64,000 bases of DNA from Aquicoccus sp. G2-2 (GCF_034555965.1 NZ_JAYDCK010000003.1:2728001-2792000); one strand, 5' to 3'. Positions 51,324 through 60,466 are shown, counted from the first letter of the stretch. Made by a program: numbers and translations. Notes: generated by a model not told the origin, from the letters alone.

Positions 51324-52316
51324 TCAGCCACAATTGCCGTCGTGCAACTTGCACTCCCAGCGATAGGCATGTTCGATCATCGTCTGGAGATCATCGAAGC
51401 GCGGCGTCCAGTTCAGCCTTTGCCGCAGCTGCGCCGCATTTGCGACCACCGACGCAGCATCTCCAGCGCGGCGCGGGCAATCCTCGACCGCAAAATCGCT
51501 GTTGCTGACACTTTTCATGACATTGATCACGTCGCGGACCGAACTACCGCGACCATAGCCGCAGTTCAGCGTTGCATTGTCGCCCCCCGCCCTCAGCGCC
51601 TCTAGCAGCAGGGCATGCGCATCGACAAGGTCGGAGACATGCACATAGTCGCGCACACCGGTTCCGTCAGACGTTGGGTAATCGGTCCCGTAAACCTGAA
51701 CGCTGTCGCGCTGTCCCAAAGCGGCTTGGCAGGCGACCTTGATCAGGTGGGTCGCCTCGGGCTTGCAGTGCCCGGTCCGCAGGTCTGGATCGGCGCCGGC
51801 AACATTGAAATACCGCAACACGCCGTAACGCAGCGCCCCGGTTGCCGCTACGTCACGCAGCATCCATTCCGTCATCAGCTTGGATGCGCCGTAGGGCGAC
51901 AGCGGCGCACAGGCCGCGGTTTCGTCCACCGGCTTGTCTCCGGTAAGGCCATAGACCGCTGCGGTCGACGAGAAAATGAAGTTTTCGACGCCGCCGGCGA
52001 CGCACGCCTCGGTCAGATTGCGCGAAATGCAGGTGTTGTTGTGGTAGTATTTCAAAGGGTCAGCGACGGATTCCGGCACGATTATGGAGCCGGCGAAATG
52101 TAACACGTCCTTGATGCCATGTTCGCGGATACAGGCCGAAACGGCTTCAAAATCGCCAACATCCGCCTCGATCAGCGGCACATCATCCGGCAGCAACCAA
52201 GCGTTTCCGGTGGACAGGTCATCCATGACGACCGGGGTTTCGCCGGCATCGCGCAGACGCAGAACCATGTGGCTGCCGATATAACCTGCTCCACCAGTCA
52301 CCAGAATTCGCCGCAT
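51324..52316 (-). CDS. galE: UDP-glucose 4-epimerase
   Basis: A 330-residue short-chain dehydrogenase-type epimerase from Met 52316. MRRILVTGGAGYIGSHMVLR is the NAD-binding Rossmann motif. YGASKLMTEWMLRD contains the catalytic Tyr and Lys (YxxxK, about residues 147-151). RYFNVAGADPDLRTG and NCGYGRGSSVRDVI are GalE signatures. It interconverts UDP-glucose and UDP-galactose, supplying galactose for the polymer. The open frame extends 140 codons upstream, but that stretch lacks family resemblance. It is convergent with the TIM-barrel gene (seven bases between stops) and divergent from a methyltransferase gene. Confidence 0.95.
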   Translation of the reverse strand: MRRILVTGGAGYIGSHMVLRLRDAGETPVVMDDLSTGNAWLLPDDVPLIEADVGDFEAVSACIREHGIKDVLHFAGSIIVPESVADPLKYYHNNTCISRNLTEACVAGGVENFIFSSTAAVYGLTGDKPVDETAACAPLSPYGASKLMTEWMLRDVAATGALRYGVLRYFNVAGADPDLRTGHCKPEATHLIKVACQAALGQRDSVQVYGTDYPTSDGTGVRDYVHVSDLVDAHALLLEALRAGGDNATLNCGYGRGSSVRDVINVMKSVSNSDFAVEDCPRRAGDAASVVANAAQLRQRLNWTPRFDDLQTMIEHAYRWECKLHDGNCG

Positions 52317-52463
52317 CCAGAACACTCCGCTTATTATCCAGACGGGATTGCTACCGTCTTTGCTAAATTTCAACAACTTGGCTTGTATTCTTACCTTTGC
52401 TCCGTAATATTTCCCATCGCTTTTAGTATTTTTTTCACGCTTCTGCATATTCCGGATGACATA

Positions 52464-53408
52464 ATGCCCTCTCACCCAAATTCCCTTGCCCAGATGCCGC
52501 CGATCCTGAGCGGCACGCACCTGCAGGTTCTGTCCGTTCTGGCGACCGAGATCGACGAAATGACGAACCCGGCTTCGCCGTTCACGATTCTCGACATTGG
52601 ATGCGGTGACGGTTTGCTGATTGACTATCTGGGCCACGCGCTGCCAATCCTGTTCCCCTCGATCGAGTTCGAGATTCACGGTTTCGACGTCAGCGATCAC
52701 GGAGTCCAGCCTCAAGGCTACTTTGCCAAGACGATCGCACATCTAAGCCAGTCGATGCCGGGAACCGACTGGGCCAAGCGGCTGCAGCTGATTTCCGAAC
52801 GCGACCCCTGGCCCTATGCGGATGCTAGTCTCACGGCGGTCGTTTCAAATCAGGTACTGGAGCATGTTCACGATCATGACCTGTTTTTTGGCGAAACCGC
52901 GCGCGTGCTGGCCAACGAAGGCGTCGCGGTTCATGTCTTTCCGTCGCGGCACACGCTGATTGAGCAGCATATCAAAGTGCCTTTCGTGCACCGTTTTCGC
53001 AACGCCCACTCGATGCGGCGCATGATACGGTTCTGGTCCGCGCTGGGCGTGGGCAGATTCAGAGAGCACAAGCGGCGCGACCCCGGCCTGACCCCCGACA
53101 AATTCGCCGCAGCTCATACCGATTTCATCATCAGTTATACGAATTTCCACAACCAGTCATGCTATCTGGACGCGGCAAAAGCGCATCGGCTGCATGGCAC
53201 ATTCAAATACACGGCGATCTATTTCCTGGAAAAATTGCGCCGAATCCGCGGCGGCGCTCCGCGTTACCGGGTGCACGGGGCGGAGGGGCCGTGGCACATG
53301 GCCGTATCCTGGCTCGGGCGGTATGTCGCTTGTGTCACGCTGGTGCTGACCAAAACGGACATCTACGATCGCTATAGCCGGGACTTGCAGAGCAAAGACG
53401 GCGGCTGA
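52464..53408 (+). CDS. SAM-dependent methyltransferase in the polysaccharide locus
   Basis: A 314-residue class I methyltransferase from Met 52464. FTILDIGCGDGLLIDYLGHA (about residues 40-59) is the SAM-binding loop. FEIHGFDVSDHGVQPQGYFA, AVVSNQVLEHVHDHDLFFGE and NEGVAVHVFPSRHTLIEQHI form the rest of the fold. The C-terminal 100 residues are Arg-rich and include YVACVTLVLTKTDIYDRYSR, a possible membrane-near helix. It may methylate a sugar of the polymer or act on a lipid carrier; the substrate is unknown. It lies back to back with another methyltransferase, and the two stops converge within 20 bases. Confidence 0.82.
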   Translation: MPSHPNSLAQMPPILSGTHLQVLSVLATEIDEMTNPASPFTILDIGCGDGLLIDYLGHALPILFPSIEFEIHGFDVSDHGVQPQGYFAKTIAHLSQSMPGTDWAKRLQLISERDPWPYADASLTAVVSNQVLEHVHDHDLFFGETARVLANEGVAVHVFPSRHTLIEQHIKVPFVHRFRNAHSMRRMIRFWSALGVGRFREHKRRDPGLTPDKFAAAHTDFIISYTNFHNQSCYLDAAKAHRLHGTFKYTAIYFLEKLRRIRGGAPRYRVHGAEGPWHMAVSWLGRYVACVTLVLTKTDIYDRYSRDLQSKDGG

Positions 53409-53427
53409 CCGTTGCCGATGCCTGCGA

Positions 53428-54138
53428 TCAGTGTGTCAACTTGGGGCGTGCCAGCGCCAGAACCGATGAGCCGCCCAGCAATCGCACCGCGAAATCTGGG
53501 AACAACATGCCGCCGATCGCGCGTGGCCCTTCTATGATACGTTTAAGCACGGACCGGCGCGCCTTCGCCGTCTTGTAGACCGGAGTATAGACCCAATCCA
53601 CGATCTCGTAACCGGCATGTTCCAGCGTTAGCAATGCGCTGGACTTGGAAAAATAATGCAGATGCCCGGCCAACGCGCGGCTTTTTGTCTGATGGTCCAT
53701 CATGACGTGCAGCATGTTCATATCGAGCGGGATGTGGAACATGAAGTTGCGCCCATGCAGCCGCAGGTTTTCCAGGAACCCAAGGTAGTCGGGGACGTGT
53801 TCAAACACGTCCATCAGCAAGACGAGATCGAAGACCTCCGACGAACCAGTGAGAAAATCGGCGGTTTCAAAGGCGAGGTGCGGTGTCTCGTGGGTTTGTG
53901 CGATGGCGATGGCGGCGGGCGCGACATCGAAGCCATATAGCATCGCCGTGTCCGGCAGATGCGGCTCGAGGGTTTGCAGGACACGGCCGGTGCCGCATCC
54001 AACATCCGCGACCGTGTTCAAATCGAGATCGTGACGCTGAAGCATCTTCACGATTTGTTCGGCTTTCCAGGCACCGTCTTCATCATGCCAATCGGGGTTG
54101 GTTTCGAGGTAATCTCCGGTTTCGTAAATTGTCGACAT
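53428..54138 (-). CDS. SAM-dependent methyltransferase (class I)
   Basis: A 236-residue methyltransferase from Met 54138 behind AGGTGGAATA. NTVADVGCGTGRVLQTLEPH (about residues 42-61) is motif I, and YGFDVAPAAIAIAQ and FDLVLLMDVFEHVPDYLGFL follow. GRNFMFHIPLDMNMLHVM and HYFSKSSALLTLEHAGYEIV complete the usual order. The C-terminus ends with a short hydrophobic stretch. Proteins of this type are common in polysaccharide loci and methylate sugars or quinone-like rings. Its promoter lies 100-200 bases upstream, next to the (GCTCG)10 repeat, so expression might vary with repeat number (inference). Confidence 0.83.
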   Translation of the reverse strand: MSTIYETGDYLETNPDWHDEDGAWKAEQIVKMLQRHDLDLNTVADVGCGTGRVLQTLEPHLPDTAMLYGFDVAPAAIAIAQTHETPHLAFETADFLTGSSEVFDLVLLMDVFEHVPDYLGFLENLRLHGRNFMFHIPLDMNMLHVMMDHQTKSRALAGHLHYFSKSSALLTLEHAGYEIVDWVYTPVYKTAKARRSVLKRIIEGPRAIGGMLFPDFAVRLLGGSSVLALARPKLTH

Positions 54139-54260
54139 TATTCCACCTAATAACTTTGTTAAAATAACTGAGAACAATAAGCAGTTTCGGAATTATTTCA
54201 AAGTATTTTATTGGAAAGGCCCTTTGGGCACCCGCCGTTTTCCTGCCTGGCGCCGGCGCG

Positions 54261-54310
54261 GCTCGGCTCGGCTCGGCTCGGCTCGGCTCGGCTCGGCTCG
54301 GCTCGGCTCG
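54261..54310. repeat. Pentanucleotide microsatellite, (GCTCG) x 10
   Basis: Fifty bases of perfect GCTCG repeats in the 436-base space between a methyltransferase start (54138, leftward) and the RTX TIM-barrel gene start (54575, rightward). It is followed at once by an A-rich stretch (GAAATAAAAAAGG). Five-base units change spacing or frame when copies are gained or lost, so phase-variable expression of either neighbour is possible. Short open frames through it give repetitive Arg-Ala/Leu-Gly peptides of no known kind. Confidence 0.9.
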
Positions 54311-54574
54311 GAAATAAAAAAGGTGGATGTCAACATATAATTTCAAGATGCCCGCTCGCCGGTGAGCAACATCCCGCAACCGCTACGCTGAATTTCGTCA
54401 CCTCGGCGAAGGCGTGATTTCGCCCTGTGCCAATGACCTATATGCGGCGGGCTTCCCCGCGTTGCCTAAGAGTTTCCGTTTTTCCAACACAGCGGCGCTG
54501 CAAAATAACCCAGATCGTTCTCTAAGCCACTGATTGGCGGCGGGGTGCCTATGGATGTCAAACAGGAGACCACA

Positions 54575-56371
54575 ATGCAAATTGGAACAGCCGGGTTGCC
54601 CATGGACCTCGCTTCAACGGGCGACTACCAGAAGATTTTCTCGACACTCGCTGACGCAGGTATCGACACCTACTTCCCGACATCGATTTATCAGGAGTAT
54701 CCGGTTGTGCACGGGCTGGGGCACGAAGCCGACCTCTTTCCGCCGCCCTACGGCACGGCAACCTCTGAAATCTACGATCTCGCTCGCGAGTATGGGATCA
54801 AGATCGCTTTCAGCGCGGATCTCATGTTCCCCCTTGGCGAGGACGTTGATGCGCAGAACAACCCCCTGAAGTCGATCATCGACGCGGGCGGCGCCGACAT
54901 CATCCACAGTGTCGTCAACTATGACGAACCGGCGGTGAACGGAATCGATCCGGTGGAGTCGCAGAAGGTTTATGAATACGTCAAAGACCTGGGCCTCGAT
55001 ATTCCAGTGACGCAGATTCATGCGAGTGTCGGCGAGAGTGACACGGCCGCATATCTCGATTCGGTGCGCGCCCATGCAGAATGGGCCGATGTTGTGGGTT
55101 TTGACGTCTACTGTATTGGCGAAACGGTTTCGGGGGCACGTACTCCCGATCGTCCGGACGAACTCGTTCGGCCCGCCGAGGCCCTCGCGGAATACGCGGA
55201 CTGGCTCCAGGCTGAATTCCCGGACAAGCAGCATGTCATGGCGTTGCAGGGGTTCGAACTGAGCGATCTCTATCCCGATTATGTGGTTGAACTGACGTCA
55301 CTCGACGCGCTGTCGCGCCAGCCAACGTTTATGGAACTGCGCGAGATGCTCGTCGCAGTCCAAGATGTCGACATGGTCTACTGGTGGGGCGCGAGCCTTC
55401 AGGCTTCGGAGAACGCGACCATCTGGCAGGACATTCTGGCTCTTTCGGACCAGTATAGCGCGGGTCAACTGAACACCGAGATGGGTCTGCTTGTCGATAC
55501 CGACACTACGGCCGATGGGCTTGATGAGGACGCCGTGGCAGGTGATTTCGTCGGGGTTAACCTTTTTGCCGAAGAAGTCGACGCACAGGACAGCGTGACC
55601 TATTCCGTAGACGACTCGCGGTTCGAACTGGATGCCCAGAACAACCTTCGCGTCGCCGAAAATGCGAAATTCGATTTCGAAACCGAATCGAAGATCACCA
55701 TCGAAGCAACCGCCGAATCCACTGACGGAACGATGCGCACCATAGATATCACTCTCGACGTTGCGGATAAGACCGACATTATCGAGGGCACGCAAATCAG
55801 CGACGCGCTGATCGGTGCCGAGAACTCGGATGCCATCAACGCCGGTGACGGGGATGATGCGATAGTCTCGCTCGGGGGCAATGACACGATCAACGGCGGC
55901 GGCGGCTCGGACTTTGCCTATGCCGGCGATGGCGACGACGTGATGCGCGGTGGGGCCGGGGTCGATGTCCTGATTGGCGAAGCCGGCAACGACACGATCG
56001 AAGGCGGAGACGGGGTGGATTTTGTCTTCGGTGGATCGGGTAACGACCGGCTCGAAGGTAATGCCGGAGACGATCAGATGATCGCTGAATCCGGTAACAA
56101 CACGTTCATCGGTGGGCGCGGCAGTGACCAGTTGTTTGCCAGCAGTGGCGCAGACAGTTTCGAGTTTGCTGCAGGTGACGGCACCGATTACGTGTTCGAT
56201 TTCGATGTCTTGAACGACAAGATCGTGTTCACCGGCGATTTGGTGCGCGATGATCTGCAAATCAAGAGTTATAACAACACGGTATCTACGGTCAGCTATG
56301 ATGGTGGGACCGTTTTCTTGATAGACGTCGGAGCGTCCACCATGAACGATCTGGTGTTTGACTTCGCGTGA
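54575..56371 (+). CDS. RTX-repeat protein with N-terminal putative TIM-barrel (exopolysaccharide-acting enzyme candidate)
   Basis: A 598-residue protein from Met 54575 (ribosome site CAGGAGACC). Residues 1 to about 300 resemble the Sec-exported protein at 50254: GTAGLPMDLASTGDYQKIFS, VVNYDEPAVNG, TQIHAS, WADVVGFDVYC, ALQGFELSDLYP and VYWWGASLQA. Residues about 300-400 look like a cadherin-like or Ig-like strand region. From about residue 410 there are many GGxGxDxL-type calcium repeats (GDGDDAIVSLGGNDTINGGG), ending with a hydrophobic-acidic tail (NDLVFDFA) typical of type I secretion substrates. No signal peptide is seen, in keeping with type I export; the secretion genes are elsewhere. The likely role is cutting or remodelling the secreted polymer, but no enzyme family is identified. 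Confidence 0.8.
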   Translation: MQIGTAGLPMDLASTGDYQKIFSTLADAGIDTYFPTSIYQEYPVVHGLGHEADLFPPPYGTATSEIYDLAREYGIKIAFSADLMFPLGEDVDAQNNPLKSIIDAGGADIIHSVVNYDEPAVNGIDPVESQKVYEYVKDLGLDIPVTQIHASVGESDTAAYLDSVRAHAEWADVVGFDVYCIGETVSGARTPDRPDELVRPAEALAEYADWLQAEFPDKQHVMALQGFELSDLYPDYVVELTSLDALSRQPTFMELREMLVAVQDVDMVYWWGASLQASENATIWQDILALSDQYSAGQLNTEMGLLVDTDTTADGLDEDAVAGDFVGVNLFAEEVDAQDSVTYSVDDSRFELDAQNNLRVAENAKFDFETESKITIEATAESTDGTMRTIDITLDVADKTDIIEGTQISDALIGAENSDAINAGDGDDAIVSLGGNDTINGGGGSDFAYAGDGDDVMRGGAGVDVLIGEAGNDTIEGGDGVDFVFGGSGNDRLEGNAGDDQMIAESGNNTFIGGRGSDQLFASSGADSFEFAAGDGTDYVFDFDVLNDKIVFTGDLVRDDLQIKSYNNTVSTVSYDGGTVFLIDVGASTMNDLVFDFA

Positions 56372-56649
56372 TACCGGCTGAACGCTAGCCCGGTCGTGCG
56401 TTCATGCAGCGATCGGGCAGCCCTAATATTCTGTGGCCCGAACCGATCAACGGTTTGGACCACAGCCATTCAACCAGGCCTGATCCGGGATACCGGTCTT
56501 GTTGCGGTTCTGTTCCGGTCTTTTTCGAACATTGTTTGCCGTGAAGGACTGGCGCAAACTCAGGCCGGAGTTATATAGGAAGCAACCATACTACCTGTCG
56601 GGATGTAACAATTGGGTGCATTCCGAGAATTTTATATAACGGATAAGTA

Positions 56650-57738
56650 ATGCGTATTCTTTTTGTCATTCCACACCCTGTAGAGGGACCATCCAGCCGG
56701 TTCAGAGTGTTTCAATACGTGCCCTATCTCGAACAGCACGGTGTCGAGTGCACGATCCGGCCTTTCGTAAGTTCGGCCCAGGTGAACGAGCTATATCGCG
56801 ACGGCAACCTGTTCAAGAAGATCGCACTAACCTTGGGCGGGTTGGCGAGGCGGATGCGCGATATCGCCCATGCCGGGTCACATGACGCGGTTTTCGTGCT
56901 GCGAGAGGCGTTCGCGCTCGGCCCGCCGTTTGTTGAAAGCGCGCTGGCGCGACGGGCGAAAGCGATGATCTTCGATTTCGACGATGCGATCTACGCACCC
57001 GCACTCGCTTACCGAAACCCGATCGACCGGCTACGCGACTGGTCAAAGACCGGCAAGGTGATCGCGCGGTCTGATACGGTGATTGCCGGCAGCCGATACT
57101 TGGCGGACTACGCGGCCAGAACCGCGACCGGGAAAATCGAGATACTGCCGACGGTTGTCGATCACGAGGTCTACTGTCCAAACCCCGACAAGCCGAAGAA
57201 CCATGTGACGCTCGGCTGGATCGGAACGCCGCGCGGCTCGCATTATGTTGCGGACATGATGCCGGTGTTCAAACGTCTTGTATCCGCGCACCCTCAATTG
57301 CGAATGGTCTTCATCGGATGCGCGCCCTTCGATACCGAAGGCTTGCCGATCGAGTTCCGCGAGTGGTCGCTTGAGCGCGAGCCTGCCGATACCGCGAGCT
57401 TCGACATCGGAATCATGCCGCTGACGGATGACGAGGAAACCCGCGGCAAATGCGGCTTCAAGCTGATCCAGTACATGAGTTGTGGTGTTGCTGCGGTTGC
57501 CAGCCCCGTCGGCGCCAATAACGAGATCATAGAAGGCAGCGTATCCGGCCTGTTTGCCAGCACGCCGGAGCAATGGCACGGCGCGCTGGATCGGCTCATC
57601 CGCGACGATAGGTTCCGCGAAACCCTTGCTGAAAACGGGCGCGCGCGTGCCATCGCGCATTATTCCCTGAGCCACACAGCGCCCGAATTCCTGCGCATCC
57701 TGCGTGAAACCCTTGATCGGGCAACGCGGCGTGCCTGA
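56650..57738 (+). CDS. Glycosyltransferase family 4-type protein
   Basis: A 362-residue GT-B enzyme starting MRILFVIPHPVEGPSSRFRV. The acceptor half has FVLREAFALGPPFVESALAR and MIFDFDDAIYAP. The donor half has TLGWIGTPRGSHYVADMMPV and FDIGIMPLTDDEETRGKCGF, then KLIQYMSCGVAAVASPVGAN, the EX7E-like region in which the first acidic position is replaced by Lys. The ATG is preceded by an AT-rich stretch (about 56600-56645) that probably contains the promoter, and the ribosome site is weak (GGATAAGTA). The flippase gene begins inside its 3' end (35-base overlap if GTG 57704 is used). Confidence 0.85.
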   Translation: MRILFVIPHPVEGPSSRFRVFQYVPYLEQHGVECTIRPFVSSAQVNELYRDGNLFKKIALTLGGLARRMRDIAHAGSHDAVFVLREAFALGPPFVESALARRAKAMIFDFDDAIYAPALAYRNPIDRLRDWSKTGKVIARSDTVIAGSRYLADYAARTATGKIEILPTVVDHEVYCPNPDKPKNHVTLGWIGTPRGSHYVADMMPVFKRLVSAHPQLRMVFIGCAPFDTEGLPIEFREWSLEREPADTASFDIGIMPLTDDEETRGKCGFKLIQYMSCGVAAVASPVGANNEIIEGSVSGLFASTPEQWHGALDRLIRDDRFRETLAENGRARAIAHYSLSHTAPEFLRILRETLDRATRRA

Positions 57739-59173
57739 ACGCGCCAAAAGCCGCAGTGCCAACCGGCACGTCCTGCGTGACAGCGGGCTCTATTTCGGGG
57801 CCCAGCTCGGCGCGCGGGCATTGAATTTCGTTTATTTCATCCTGCTGGCGCGCACGCTTCCGACGGATGAATTCGGGCTGCTGAACTATGTGCTCACGGT
57901 CATCGTTACACTCGATATCATTGTCGATCTGGGTCTGTCTCGCCATGCCATGCGTGAGATCTCCAAATACCCCGACCAGGCAGCCGATTTCCTGTCCCGC
58001 CTGTTGCCTTTCAAGATGGCCGCCGCGGCGGCCGTTTACGTGGTTTACTGCATCTGGGTTCTGTCTCTCCATCAGCCCATGACCTATACGTTGATCGCGT
58101 TCTTTTCGGCCACCGGCCTTTTTTCCACCGCCCCCGCGATGCTGTTGGAGAACGTGGTGCAAGCGCATCACCGTTTCGCGCTGATCTCGGGCGCGAATGT
58201 GGCGTTGGCAGTGGTTCAGTTCCTGCTCGGCGGGGGAATCTTGTTGCTGGGCGGATCGACTGTGGCGATTTCGCTTGGTTTTGCGGTCACCTACTTCGTC
58301 TATGCCAGCATCATGGCGAGCGAGGTCTTGCGGCTGGGAATAAAGTTCCGCCCTGCGATTGCGCCGATAGCGGTGCTGCGCAGCCTGCCCTCATCCCTGC
58401 CTTACCTGGTGTCTGCGATTATTATTCTTCTGGCGATTCGAGCCGAATTTCTCGTTCTAGGCTACTTCGGAACGCCCGTCGAGCTGGGGCTGTTCGGTAT
58501 GGCGGTCAAGGTTGTCGAGGCGGGGATGCTTCTCCCGCTCGCACTTGGCGCGGTGATGTCGCCGCGCTTTGCCAAGGGGCATGCTCAGGTGCGCGATCAG
58601 TTGCAGCGTCTCTATTTTTCGGGATTTCAGGTTCTTCTGTTGCTGGCGCTGGCTGCCGTGCTTGCTGCGCTTGTGATGGTGCCGCTCGTGCCTTTGGTCC
58701 TGAACGAGCCGGAGTTCGACGGGATCGACCATATCCTGCGGATCCTGTTCATCGGTTATCCGGCCGCTTGCATCTATATTTTCAACACCGCATTTCTTTT
58801 CGGCGCGGCCCGACAGCGGCGTCCGCTGGCGTTGATGCTTCTGTTGGCGGCACTTCAGATTATCATCAACGTCATGTTGCAGTCGCAGTACGGGATGATA
58901 GGGGCCGCGATGAGCTTTACGTTGTTCATGGGGTTGGCGGCAGTGATTTCGACCTTGTTCATTCTTATCTTGTATACCGGCGTGTCAGGGTTCTACCAAA
59001 GCCTGGCCACCCCGGTTGCGAGCGCGGTCATCGCATTCGGCGCCTATATGATCCTGAACCAAGCGCCGGAAACCTGGCGACTGATCGGGGCACTGGCGGC
59101 TTTCTCACTGTCGGCGATAGCGATTCGCGTCAGCTTCCCGAAGCTGACCGGGCATATCGATCTCAGCATTTGA
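57704..59173 (+). CDS. Polysaccharide flippase (Wzx-type, MATE-like fold)
   Basis: A 489-residue integral membrane protein with about 12-14 helices, for example FLLGGGILLLGGSTVAISLG and VLLLLALAAVLAALVMVPLV. LRDSGLYFGAQLGARALNFV then YFILLARTLPTDEFGLLNYV is the family's opening motif. It moves lipid-linked repeat units across the inner membrane for polymerisation. Start GTG 57704 overlaps the glycosyltransferase; a second GTG at 57731 would avoid most of the overlap. Together with the Wzy-, Wzz- and export-like proteins it makes a complete Wzx/Wzy-type machinery within 16 kb. No gene follows on this strand before the window end. Confidence 0.92.
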   Translation: MKPLIGQRGVPERAKSRSANRHVLRDSGLYFGAQLGARALNFVYFILLARTLPTDEFGLLNYVLTVIVTLDIIVDLGLSRHAMREISKYPDQAADFLSRLLPFKMAAAAAVYVVYCIWVLSLHQPMTYTLIAFFSATGLFSTAPAMLLENVVQAHHRFALISGANVALAVVQFLLGGGILLLGGSTVAISLGFAVTYFVYASIMASEVLRLGIKFRPAIAPIAVLRSLPSSLPYLVSAIIILLAIRAEFLVLGYFGTPVELGLFGMAVKVVEAGMLLPLALGAVMSPRFAKGHAQVRDQLQRLYFSGFQVLLLLALAAVLAALVMVPLVPLVLNEPEFDGIDHILRILFIGYPAACIYIFNTAFLFGAARQRRPLALMLLLAALQIIINVMLQSQYGMIGAAMSFTLFMGLAAVISTLFILILYTGVSGFYQSLATPVASAVIAFGAYMILNQAPETWRLIGALAAFSLSAIAIRVSFPKLTGHIDLSI

Positions 59174-59181
59174 AATGCGGT

Positions 59182-59361
59182 TTAGGCTGAGACGACAAAC
59201 GCGACCAAGATCCAGATTGCCAAACTCGCACAGACGATGAAGGCCAAGCTTTTTCGCCTGCTCCATCGTTCGTCCGACGTGGTGGTTGTTTGTCTGAACT
59301 GCAGTGCCTCGTCACTCTGCGCTACACGCAACTCAGCGTGACTGATACCGATATTTTTCAT
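59182..59361 (-). CDS. Small single-pass membrane protein, 59 residues
   Basis: An open frame too short for most gene lists: MKNIGISHAELRVAQSDEAL opens it, followed by QFRQTTTTSDERWSRRKS and a hydrophobic segment (LAFIVCASLAIWILVAFVVS) to the stop. One C-terminal membrane helix behind a positive RRKS suggests the N-terminus is in the cytosol. It lies tail to tail with the flippase (eight bases between stops) and about 115 bases downstream of the GT2 gene end on the same strand. I recognise no family. Codon use is normal and the frame is clean, so I think it is real. It could be a small partner of the polysaccharide machinery. Confidence 0.6.
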   Translation of the reverse strand: MKNIGISHAELRVAQSDEALQFRQTTTTSDERWSRRKSLAFIVCASLAIWILVAFVVSA

Positions 59362-59476
59362 TGCCTGACCCTCATCACCGTGAGTTTATCACTTGTCTAT
59401 TAAGGGAAGGTTAATTCATCACGCGCCGTCAGAACAGTAGATATTCAACCCAAGCGTTTTTGCAACTCAACCTGTG

Positions 59477-60466
59477 CTATATTGAGCGATGAAACATACG
59501 CGTCTGCCAATAGTTTTGAAGGAACGCGATGGTTCCCCGGCGGCGGATGGGCCTTGATCTACGGCGCTTACGCATACTCCGGGGCGCTTCTTGCAGGGCT
59601 GCCCCGAGGCCCTGAACCAGCGCTGCGCGGTTTCTCGCCAACCAACGTGGCGACATCGGCAAAAACGATAGCGTCAGTGCCGCCATGTGCATTCCAAAGG
59701 TCAGGGGAATCCAGACTGGCAGAAGTGGTGCCGGGAGATTCTTCAACATGACCTGATACGTGTTGCGCACGGTTAGCCGGATCGAAAAGGCAGATGCCGT
59801 TCCGCCTGAGGTTGCGCTGCCGATATGATAGACCAGTGCCCCCGGAACGAAGGCACAATCATACCCGGCAATCTGCGCGCGAAGACCGAGATCGACATCT
59901 TCCATATATGCAAAAAAGTCCGTGTCGAACGCGCTGATATCCTCCAGCACCTCGCGGCGATAGGCCGAGGCCGCGGCGCAAGGGCTCTGAACCGGCATGA
60001 GATCATCGCCGATGCCGGCCGCACGCTTCCCCGCACCGGCCTTGCGGGATAGCCCGATCGGTGCGAACCAATCTCCGACAGAATCGATCACATCCCGATC
60101 GCGGAAGTCCATCAGCTGCGATGCCGCCAGCCCGATGTCGGGCCTGCTATCCATTGCCTTGGCAAGTGTTTCCAGCCAGGCGGGATCTGTTTCCACATCA
60201 TTGTTGAGGGCAACCAGGATATCGCCCCGAGCGGCATCGAACCCCAGGTTCATCCCGCCGGCAAACCCCAGGTTTTCGGCGCTTTCGACGATGGAAACCT
60301 CTGGATAATCGCGCCGCATCAATGCGACAGAGCCATCAATCGACCCGTTATCTACAACGTAGACCCGGAAATCGGTGTAGGTCTGCGCCCGCAGGCTGTC
60401 GAGGCAGGTGGGCAACCAGCGCTCCCCGTTCCAGTTCGGAATGACAACGGAGATATGTTCGCTCAC
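59477..60466 (-). CDS. Glycosyltransferase family 2 protein (rhamnosyltransferase-like)
   Basis: A 329-residue GT-A enzyme starting at GTG 60466 behind a strong GGAGGG site. ISVVIPNWNGERWLPTCLDS and RVYVVDNGSIDGSVALMRRD form the donor site. ILVALNNDVETDPAWLETLA has the metal-binding motif (NND in place of DxD), typical of GT2 rhamnosyl-like enzymes. FFAYMEDVDLGLRAQIAGYD contains the ED catalytic pair. The C-terminal third has hydrophobic segments (LLPVWIPLTFGMHMAALTLS). Rhamnose is only suggested by the motif style; no rml genes are in the window. It follows the GNAT-like gene on the same strand with about 240 bases between, a space holding nothing I can identify. Confidence 0.88.
   Translation of the reverse strand: MSEHISVVIPNWNGERWLPTCLDSLRAQTYTDFRVYVVDNGSIDGSVALMRRDYPEVSIVESAENLGFAGGMNLGFDAARGDILVALNNDVETDPAWLETLAKAMDSRPDIGLAASQLMDFRDRDVIDSVGDWFAPIGLSRKAGAGKRAAGIGDDLMPVQSPCAAASAYRREVLEDISAFDTDFFAYMEDVDLGLRAQIAGYDCAFVPGALVYHIGSATSGGTASAFSIRLTVRNTYQVMLKNLPAPLLPVWIPLTFGMHMAALTLSFLPMSPRWLARNRAALVQGLGAALQEAPRSMRKRRRSRPIRRRGTIAFLQNYWQTRMFHRSI

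Noticed and set aside
54211..54417. Repeat-containing peptide encoded by the GCTCG microsatellite
   Set aside because: Open frames on both strands give only repetitive Arg-Leu-Gly-Ser or Arg-Ala-Glu-Pro runs without a credible start or domain.
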